Virus record (IMG/VR): IMGVR_UViG_3300011252_000299
Location: 1 to 35,568 of that record
Strand: one strand, 5' to 3'
Origin: a virus
Length of the DNA stretch: 35,568 nt
The notes beneath the pieces are model-generated. The model did not search any database and had not been told where the DNA came from. It saw nothing but the letters and a program-made list of their open reading frames with translations. Positions 29,710-35,568 of the stretch are shown here, piece by piece (the stretch's first letter is position 1; every line of letters begins with the position of its first letter). The position numbers and the translations under genes are program-made.

Positions 29710-29737
29710 TCCTGCTATTAATTTAGTGGGGTTTTTT
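29710..29737 (+). terminator. Intrinsic terminator closing the moron unit
   Basis: TCCTGCTA (29710-29717) pairs with TAGTGGGG (29724-29731), five Watson-Crick and three G-U pairs around a TTAATT loop, followed by TTTTTT (29732-29737). Together with the promoter at 28985 it isolates the two moron genes from the tail operon. Confidence 0.75.
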
Positions 29738-29765
29738 GTTGTAAATAACAATACTCTATTTTAAG

Positions 29766-29773
29766 TAAATTTG
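29766..29773 (+). promoter_or_regulatory. Promoter-like box at tail-tip gene start (TAAATTTG)
   Basis: An exact TAnnTTTG only 4 bp before the ATG at 29778. Transcription starting at the usual distance would begin at or inside the start codon, so it implies a leaderless message or a chance match. The only TTG upstream is 24 bp away. Confidence 0.4.
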
Positions 29774-29777
29774 TCGT

Positions 29778-32024
29778 ATGGCATTTGGGAAAAAATACTC
29801 TACTACATTCTATCAATTAAAAAGTTATGCTACTTCTGGAGAGTGGCAAATTAATATTTATTTAGAAGGTTATGGTGGAGCAGTTACAGAAATTGATACA
29901 GTAAAAGATTCTATTAAACTAGATAGAGGAGGAGATTTTGCAGATGTTATTAGAGCTACTACTTTAGAATTTAGTGTTTATAATAAAACAGAAGGACAGT
30001 TTTTAGAGTTTGCAGATGCTAACTGGGGAGATTATAAAGCAGAGCTAATTTTTGATCCTAATGGCACACCTATTACAAAATACATAGGCTATAATCAGAC
30101 AGAAATTTATACAGAGCCATTAGAACAAACACCATATCCTTCATCTTTAAAATTTACAGATGGTTTAAAGCATTTAGATTATGTAAGATGGGATGCAAGC
30201 GGAACACTTTACACAGGGCAAAAAGCATTAATAGAAACACTTAGATTAGCTTTAAATAAATTACCATCTCCTATAGCAGTTCGTGAGGCTGTTAATGTAT
30301 ATGAGGACAGCATAAATACTACTACTACAGATAGTATGTTAAATCAAATTTATACAGATGCTACAATGTATAAAACATTAGAGGAGGAAGTAGGAACAGA
30401 TGTAGAGAAAGCGTTTATGTGTAGTGAGGTACTAGAGGAGATTCTAAAACCTTTATATTGTCAAATATATCAAAGTAATGGTAAATGGTTAATAGTTCGT
30501 AAAAACGAGTACAAAGATGCTACAATTTACTATAGAGATTTTAATGCAAATGTAGGAACAGAGAGTACATTAACTATTAATGCTACAGGAAGCATAGCAC
30601 CATTAGTAACTATAACAAATAATAACTCTTTAGCTACAGATATAATAGTACCTAGTGCAAGTGCTGAAAAGGAAATCACACCCCCTATTAATAGATTAAA
30701 ATTAACTTATAATCAATTTAATTTAGATTTAGAGGATGCTAATTTAATAGTTAATGGAGATTTTCAAAGTTTTTCACAAGATGCAAATTATGGAGTTACT
30801 AACAATGGTACACCTAATTTTTGGAGCTATACAAGTTTAGATACTTCTACTTATTCTGCTTATAATTTCTTATTTAATGGAGAGGTGGGAGTTTATGGTT
30901 TTCAATTTAATCCTGCTACATACAAAACAGCAGTACCTCCTTTATTATCTATTACTACTCCTAGTGATTACATTAGCCAAAGTAAAGTAAGTGTACCTAC
31001 AGCTACTACAGATACAATTAGATTAACATTTGACATAGAAACAAAGATTAATAGTACAGGATGGGCAACAGGTACAGCACCTAGCTCTAACTTTAATAAT
31101 TTTTGGGATAATGATTTAGAAGTAATAAACGAAATATATTTTAAATTAGGAACTTACTATTTAGCAGGAGATAATATTAATGGTTATTCATGGAGTACAT
31201 TAGCTCAGACTGCTAAATGTATAGTAAAAGGTGGTGATGGATATACTCATAATATTGGTACAAGCTATCTAAATTACTATGTTAAGACATTTGATGAAAT
31301 ACTACCTAATTTACCTCAGACAGGGAGTTATACATGGGATTTTAGATTCTATGAAACTTATACTAATGTACCTGCTTATAATGCACAATCTACAGAAACA
31401 GTAACTATTACTAGTATTTATTATACTAATATGCGTGCTACTTACCAACCAGATGAAATTGATCCAAGTACAGAGCAGATTTTATATGCGGATATTAACG
31501 AAGATGAAAATATAGAGGAAATAGAGGTAATTCATGGAGATGGTACCACCTCAATTAGTCAAGGCTCATTTAGATTATCTACAGGCTCTATTACAGATTT
31601 ATGGAATCGTAGAGGAGTAGTAGAAAACTTACCAATATTAACTATTTTAATTAATAGCATTAGAGATGATAATGGAGATTTTAAAGACCAATTAAACGCA
31701 ACTTTAATAGGGGAGTTTGAAAACTATAATACTTTTAGAATGACTATAGGAGCAATTACTAAAGATTATATTTTAGATGCTCATACACAAAATTTAGAAA
31801 CAAACGAGTGGCAATGTACATTAATAGAAATTAAGACTTTTACTAATACGATAACATTAACAGATACACTAATACCTTTATCTTTTCCTTTAGTTAATCC
31901 TATTAGTAATAATCCTACTATTTTAACTACTACTCCTAGTGAAACTACATCTAGTGGAAGCTTTATAGTTAGTGGAGGGAGTACAAGTACAGGAAGCACA
32001 ACAAACTTAACAAACTATAATTAA
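29778..32024 (+). CDS. Tail-tip / hub-like structural protein (748 aa)
   Basis: The first 180 residues look like the distal tail/hub proteins of Bacteroidota phages: YQLKSYATSGEWQINIYLEG, FSVYNKTEGQFLEFADANWG (about 76-95) and LEQTPYPSSLKFTDGLKHLD (about 121-140), the last a recurring P-Y-x-x-x-x-x-D-G-L motif. A middle part with IYQSNGKWLIVRKNEY is followed by a beta-rich section (about 340-570) that may be a carbohydrate-binding module, and a Ser/Thr-rich C-terminus. Likely forms the tail tip that connects to the receptor-binding protein encoded next. Confidence 0.68.
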   Translation: MAFGKKYSTTFYQLKSYATSGEWQINIYLEGYGGAVTEIDTVKDSIKLDRGGDFADVIRATTLEFSVYNKTEGQFLEFADANWGDYKAELIFDPNGTPITKYIGYNQTEIYTEPLEQTPYPSSLKFTDGLKHLDYVRWDASGTLYTGQKALIETLRLALNKLPSPIAVREAVNVYEDSINTTTTDSMLNQIYTDATMYKTLEEEVGTDVEKAFMCSEVLEEILKPLYCQIYQSNGKWLIVRKNEYKDATIYYRDFNANVGTESTLTINATGSIAPLVTITNNNSLATDIIVPSASAEKEITPPINRLKLTYNQFNLDLEDANLIVNGDFQSFSQDANYGVTNNGTPNFWSYTSLDTSTYSAYNFLFNGEVGVYGFQFNPATYKTAVPPLLSITTPSDYISQSKVSVPTATTDTIRLTFDIETKINSTGWATGTAPSSNFNNFWDNDLEVINEIYFKLGTYYLAGDNINGYSWSTLAQTAKCIVKGGDGYTHNIGTSYLNYYVKTFDEILPNLPQTGSYTWDFRFYETYTNVPAYNAQSTETVTITSIYYTNMRATYQPDEIDPSTEQILYADINEDENIEEIEVIHGDGTTSISQGSFRLSTGSITDLWNRRGVVENLPILTILINSIRDDNGDFKDQLNATLIGEFENYNTFRMTIGAITKDYILDAHTQNLETNEWQCTLIEIKTFTNTITLTDTLIPLSFPLVNPISNNPTILTTTPSETTSSGSFIVSGGSTSTGSTTNLTNYN

Positions 32025-33236
32025 ATGGCAGCTAAGAATCCTACAATACTATACAATTTTAATGAGGGCAATGCAGCAACTATTAGGGATTATTCTCAGA
32101 CAGGATATGATGGTACAGGAACTAATTTAACTGTATCTGCATCTACTAGGGTAGGTTTTAACGCTGTTTTTAATGGCACTACAAGCGAATTAACTACTAA
32201 TAGTGTAGCAAATGTAGTAGATGATACATTAGGTTATTTTTTTGCTATTAACTTAACATCTAACACAGGTACAGATTATGTTTTTAATCATAATGGAGTA
32301 TGTTATGCTACATGGGATGGTACTACTCTATCAGTTACAGTAACAACATCAGTAGCTACATACACAGTAACTAATGATATTACAGCATTAAGTACAGGTA
32401 CATGGTATGATATTACAATAGCTAGAGCAGCTAATCTAAACTTAGTTATAGATGGAGTAGCACAATCAGCAGTAGCTACAAGTGGAACAGTAACAAAAAC
32501 TGCTAATAATCTATACATAGGACATAATGCTAGTGCTAATCACTCTGCAATAAAATTAAATGAGTTTAAGGTTTTTGATGAGAATATAACCTTATTAAAT
32601 GATTCAGCTTTTAGAAATGAGCAGAATGGGGTTTTAATGAATACTGCATTAACTCACGATTTTAACATAGGAGATATAATAGCAGCAGACATAATACAAG
32701 GGAGTGCAAAAGCAGCTATAGTAACTTATGTAGAAGCATCTACAGTCTTTAGAATACAGCCTATAAGTGATAATATCACAGGAGGTATGGTATTTAATAG
32801 AGTAGGGCATTTATGGGATACTGATAGGCAATGGAGATTTGTTATTAATGATACTCCAGAGATATGTTTTTATGATGGAATAAGCCTAACAAGTGAGGTA
32901 TTTAGCGAAAGTAAAAAGACTTATTGTATAGGTAAAGATGGAGTAGCACCTGTAGCAGGAGGCTCTACTACAGTAACTACTACATATCAAGTATTAAGTA
33001 CAGACAAAATAATATACGTAGATTCTACAGCAGGAGCATTTACAATAACTTTAGAAGCATCTCCTGCAACTAATAGAGTATTAGAGATAATAGATAGTGT
33101 AGGTAATTGTGGAACAGATACAGTTACAATAGCAGGAAACGGTAATAATATAATAGGAGAAACAACTGCCTTAATGAATAGTAATTATATTGCTTTTGTA
33201 TTAATTTACAATGGCACTCAATGGAATTTAAAATAA
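32025..33236 (+). CDS. LamG-domain receptor-binding tail protein
   Basis: A 403-aa protein. The N-terminal half (about 5-190) is a LamG/ConA-like domain: PTILYNFNEGNAATIRDYSQ, AVFNGTTSELTTNSV, GTWYDITIARAANLNLVIDG and NLYIGHNASANHSAIKLNEF. The C-terminal 85 residues (STDKIIYVDSTAGAFTITLE, then NRVLEIIDSVGNCGTDTVTI and FVLIYNGTQWNLK) match a trimeric fibre-tip motif frequent at phage fibre ends. It starts one base after the tail-tip gene. Probable host glycan binding. Confidence 0.78.
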   Translation: MAAKNPTILYNFNEGNAATIRDYSQTGYDGTGTNLTVSASTRVGFNAVFNGTTSELTTNSVANVVDDTLGYFFAINLTSNTGTDYVFNHNGVCYATWDGTTLSVTVTTSVATYTVTNDITALSTGTWYDITIARAANLNLVIDGVAQSAVATSGTVTKTANNLYIGHNASANHSAIKLNEFKVFDENITLLNDSAFRNEQNGVLMNTALTHDFNIGDIIAADIIQGSAKAAIVTYVEASTVFRIQPISDNITGGMVFNRVGHLWDTDRQWRFVINDTPEICFYDGISLTSEVFSESKKTYCIGKDGVAPVAGGSTTVTTTYQVLSTDKIIYVDSTAGAFTITLEASPATNRVLEIIDSVGNCGTDTVTIAGNGNNIIGETTALMNSNYIAFVLIYNGTQWNLK

Positions 33237-33242
33237 AATAAT

Positions 33243-34022
33243 ATGAGCTTTATACCAAACAGCGATTTTTACGCAAAAGTGGCACAAGGAAGTGTTAGCG
33301 GTCAATCAATAGTACATAAATTCGGACAATATAATAGTATAGGTACTTCATTTACACCTGTAGCTAGATTAGGAGTTTATCAAACACCACAACCAGCAGC
33401 AGCAACTACATTAAGAATAAAAGCAGGTGGTAATGCAAATGATACAGCAGCAGGTAGTGGAGCGAGAGAGATAACACTTGTAGGATTAAATCAATTAGGA
33501 GTAGAAACAACAGAAGTATTAGCAACAAATGGAACTTCTGCTAGTACAGCAACTACTACGACTTTTATGAGGTTGTATCGTGCTTATGTTTCAAAGAGTG
33601 GAACGTATGCAACAGCTTTAGCAGGTAGTCACTCTGCTGCGATATGTATAGAAAATGGAGCAGGTGGTACAGATTGGGCAGATATTGACGCAACAGATTT
33701 CCCTAAATCACAAACAGAAATAGGAGCTTATACAATACCAGAAGGGTATACAGGTTATTTAATATCTGCTTTCGGCTTTAGTGATTCTAGTAAAACTACT
33801 GAGTTAATGTTTTTTAAACGTGAAGGGATTTTAGATGCTGCTGCACCTTATGAAGCAATGAGAGTAGTTTTTGAGGAAAGGATGGAGGGAGGAGAATTTA
33901 CAGTTGACCCTAAAGCACCTATTCTAATTGGTACTGCTTGTGATTGTGGATTTCTTGCTAAAGTAGATACAGGAACATCAGAGGTAGAGGTAGATTTTGA
34001 GATACTATTAATACAAAATTGA
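33243..34022 (+). CDS. Structural virion protein, likely fibre/appendage
   Basis: A 259-aa protein: TTLRIKAGGNANDTAAGSGA, EITLVGLNQLGVETTEVLAT, TTTTFMRLYRAYVSKSGTYA, a set of beta-rich segments I recognise from virion proteins of many marine phages (A-G-G-N-A-N-D...G-A-R-E-I-T-L-x-G-L). Role in those phages is uncertain (tail or neck appendage). It follows the receptor-binding gene in the same operon by six bases and overlaps the HNH gene at TTGA. Confidence 0.7.
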   Translation: MSFIPNSDFYAKVAQGSVSGQSIVHKFGQYNSIGTSFTPVARLGVYQTPQPAAATTLRIKAGGNANDTAAGSGAREITLVGLNQLGVETTEVLATNGTSASTATTTTFMRLYRAYVSKSGTYATALAGSHSAAICIENGAGGTDWADIDATDFPKSQTEIGAYTIPEGYTGYLISAFGFSDSSKTTELMFFKREGILDAAAPYEAMRVVFEERMEGGEFTVDPKAPILIGTACDCGFLAKVDTGTSEVEVDFEILLIQN

Positions 34023-34357
34023 AAAAATCTATTAAAATTTGTAATAGTTGTGGTCGACCCAAAATGGAGGGATATTGCAAATGTGTTAAGGTAAAGAGCC
34101 ATAACATAGACCAATCTAACTATAAACTCTATTCCTCTTATAAGTGGAGAAAGTTTGCTCATAAACTAAGAAATGAGCGTGTACTATGCGAGATATGTAT
34201 ATCAGAAGGAAGAACTACAGAATGTGAGATGGTGGATCATATAACACCAATCAATAGAGGAGGCTCTGTATGGAGCTTATCTAATCTCATGGTACTTTGT
34301 AACCATTGTCATGCGGTTAAATCAGCTAAAGACAGATGGGGAAAGAATAAAAAATAA
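34019..34357 (+). CDS. HNH endonuclease (TTG start)
   Basis: A 112-aa packaging-type HNH nuclease. N-terminal zinc ligands CNSCGRPKMEGYC (8-20), then CEICISEGR (C57, C60), the DHI motif in EMVDHITPINRGG and LSNLMVLCNHCHAVKS (CNHC). The start is TTG at 34019, overlapping the upstream stop by four bases (TTGA); there is no ATG before residue 16. Such HNH genes commonly lie next to small terminase genes in HK97-type phages and assist cos cleavage. Here TerS is at the other window edge. Confidence 0.88.
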   Translation: MKKSIKICNSCGRPKMEGYCKCVKVKSHNIDQSNYKLYSSYKWRKFAHKLRNERVLCEICISEGRTTECEMVDHITPINRGGSVWSLSNLMVLCNHCHAVKSAKDRWGKNKK

Positions 34358-34386
34358 TCAAAATTAGGTATTTAAGTTTTTTATTG

Positions 34387-34394
34387 TATATTTG
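34387..34394 (+). promoter_or_regulatory. Promoter (-7 TATATTTG)
   Basis: An exact TAnnTTTG, 18 bp before the 34413 start, with AAACTAAA in the leader. No TTG at ideal -33 spacing. It drives the small genes at the right edge and possibly the terminase genes if the genome is circular. Confidence 0.65.
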
Positions 34395-34412
34395 TATCAT
34401 AAACTAAATGAT

Positions 34413-34601
34413 ATGACAATATTTAACTACTGGTGTTTAAACACTAAATGCTTTCTTACTAGCAAAATTCAAAGAGCTAAAGAGGAGAAAGACAAAGATA
34501 AGGAGGAACTATGCAAAGAGTGTAAAGAGCCTTTAAAACTAATCGGAATAGCTACTAATATAGCACATCAAGGTACGAGGGAATCAAACTTAAAAAGATA
34601 A
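34413..34601 (+). CDS. Small zinc-ribbon-like protein (62 aa)
   Basis: A 62-aa protein: FNYWCLNTKCFLT (C9, C14) and ELCKECKEPL (C34, C37) give four possible zinc ligands separated by a charged helix (QRAKEEKDKDKEEL). The tail (HQGTRESNLKR) is basic. I take the ATG at 34413 after the AAACTAAA leader; an upstream TTG at 34392 lies inside the promoter box. Function unknown. Confidence 0.55.
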   Translation: MTIFNYWCLNTKCFLTSKIQRAKEEKDKDKEELCKECKEPLKLIGIATNIAHQGTRESNLKR

Positions 34602-34605
34602 CATT

Positions 34606-35160
34606 ATGAAAGTATTAACAAGTGAACAATTAGAAGCTGTATTAAATGAGTGGGATATTAACCATTCTTACAATAGTTTTAGAGACGGGCTAAAAGAAAA
34701 AGGATTAATCAAAGAAGAGTTTGAGGCTGGTAAATGGTATAAAGCTGATTATGATGATAATATAATTATAAACTTTCAAGGTAAAGGAGAACATAGTTAT
34801 GGTATTAATACGGAGGGGGAATGGACTAACTTTTTTTGGGGTTGTCAGTTATGGAGTGAAATACCTCTATTAGCCACCGACAAAGAAGTTGAAACAGCTT
34901 TAATTAAAGAAGGCGATAAGTACATTGGAAAGACTTTAACTAGCTTGTATTGTAGTAATAAAGATAAAGTTGTAGTTGGTAAGTTTCATTCTTACGATAG
35001 TGAAGGGCTTTGGTATAGTTCTAAAGATGTTGATTGGGGTAATATCCTTTTGATGCAAAACGGAAAATGGGCTACAATAATAGAAGAGCCTAAAGTTAAA
35101 GAAATGACTATGGCAGAAGTAAACAAGGCTTTAGGATATGAAATTAAAATAAAAGAATAA
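34606..35160 (+). CDS. Conserved phage hypothetical protein (184 aa)
   Basis: A soluble acidic protein: FEAGKWYKADYDDNIIINFQ and GINTEGEWTNFFWGCQLWSE suggest repeated small beta segments with a W-Y-K-x-x and W-x-x-x-W pattern; the C-terminal KEMTMAEVNKALGYEIKI resembles a short motif (M-T-x-A-E-I/V-x-x-A-L-G-Y) seen at the end of many small phage proteins. No role known. It lies 4 bp after the zinc-ribbon gene. Confidence 0.7.
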   Translation: MKVLTSEQLEAVLNEWDINHSYNSFRDGLKEKGLIKEEFEAGKWYKADYDDNIIINFQGKGEHSYGINTEGEWTNFFWGCQLWSEIPLLATDKEVETALIKEGDKYIGKTLTSLYCSNKDKVVVGKFHSYDSEGLWYSSKDVDWGNILLMQNGKWATIIEEPKVKEMTMAEVNKALGYEIKIKE

Positions 35161-35163
35161 ATT

Positions 35164-35349
35164 ATGAAAGTATTAATAACAACAATAGTAGTATTAGTAG
35201 TAGTAGCTCTAATATTAATAATCTCTATAATAGGAGAGTGGATAGCAGCATATAAGGAAAACAAATCTTTTAAGCAGCAGTACAAAAAGTATAAGGAGTG
35301 TAAGAAGCAAATGGAGAGAGCCAGAGATAGAGAGAATAATAGATTTTAA
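35164..35349 (+). CDS. Single-span membrane protein with charged tail (61 aa)
   Basis: Residues 4-30 (ITTIVVLVVVALILIISIIG) form one membrane helix, followed by a basic, helical cytoplasmic or periplasmic tail rich in Lys, Glu and Arg (YKKYKECKKQMERARDREN). The topology resembles small lysis or accessory proteins. It begins 3 bp after the previous stop (TAAATTATG). Confidence 0.65.
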   Translation: MKVLITTIVVLVVVALILIISIIGEWIAAYKENKSFKQQYKKYKECKKQMERARDRENNRF

Positions 35350-35364
35350 CTAAAAACTAAACAG

Positions 35365-35568
35365 ATGAAAGGAATTAGCTTAACAAAGGGATCAACGTTA
35401 AATATTGAGGAAGCGGATTTAATTAAAGAAGCTGTACAATGGTTAATAACAGAAAACAAAAGATTAGTTATTGAGAATAAGAAATTAACTAAAGGATTAA
35501 ACAATATTAAAAGCCAATTATTTGATGTTAATAGATGCGATACTATTTTAACTAAATCAATAGAACAA
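35365..35568 (+). CDS. Hypothetical coiled-coil protein, cut by window edge
   Basis: A frame of 68 codons from ATG 35365, still open at the last base: MKGISLTKGSTLNIEEADLI, later ENKRLVIENKKLTKGLNNIK. Helical and rich in Lys, Asn and Ile, with heptad-like spacing in the second half. The true stop lies outside the window, so the contig was cut inside this gene. Function unknown. Confidence 0.6.
   Translation, partial: MKGISLTKGSTLNIEEADLIKEAVQWLITENKRLVIENKKLTKGLNNIKSQLFDVNRCDTILTKSIEQ

Overview
The window is almost all of a tailed-phage genome (siphovirus-like, HK97-type head) that infects a member of the Bacteroidota, most likely a flavobacterium. The evidence is about 30% GC, starts with no Shine-Dalgarno sequence but A-rich leaders, and repeated promoters of the Bacteroidota type (TAnnTTTG near -7, in the best cases with TTG 18 bp upstream). 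Every gene I accept is on the + strand. Bases 1-65 are not biological: they match an Illumina P7/TruSeq adapter, so the left edge is an assembly or read artefact, and bases 66-119 are suspect too. The right edge cuts an open gene, so the genome probably continues or is circularly permuted.

Layout. 120-2934: two tiny genes, then small and large terminase. 2993-3927: a head-spike-base-like protein and a LamG-like protein. 3969-5138: probable lysis group (secreted protein, membrane/coiled-coil protein, 3-TM holin). 5178-6652: DEDD exonuclease and guanylate-kinase-like enzyme, then an open frame with no normal start. 6968-9169: small early genes, including an ERF annealing protein. 9246-11555: a three-gene cassette with a PAPS-reductase-like (IbrA/DndC-type) and a ParB-like (IbrB-type) protein. 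11558-16993: replication and recombination (PD-(D/E)XK nuclease, SSB-like protein, replisome organiser, primase-helicase, NinG, NinB-like). 17078-19614: variable region with two glycosyltransferases and small genes, containing two copies of a 56-bp repeat. 19662-28958: portal, protease, capsid, connectors, tail tube, frameshifted tail chaperone and tape measure. 29010-29660: two-gene moron between its own promoter and terminator. 29778-34357: tail tip, receptor-binding candidates and an HNH nuclease. 34413-35568: small genes, the last one cut.

How it works together. ERF protein, SSB, nuclease, NinG and NinB-like protein point to recombination-linked replication. The replisome organiser carries an out-of-phase 22-bp tandem repeat that could be the origin, and the primase-helicase follows directly. 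Joining the right edge to the left would place HNH, small genes, TerS and TerL in the order usual for HK97-type packaging modules. I see no integrase, repressor or recognisable endolysin.

The most unusual object is a compact non-coding element at about 12663-12803, between the SSB gene and the replication initiator operon: a perfect 9-bp operator-like dyad, a TATATTTG promoter, then two strong hairpins whose loops carry perfectly complementary 7-mers (a predicted kissing loop), the second being an intrinsic terminator. It looks like a self-contained small RNA of about 105 nt or a structured attenuator, and I do not recognise it as a known family.
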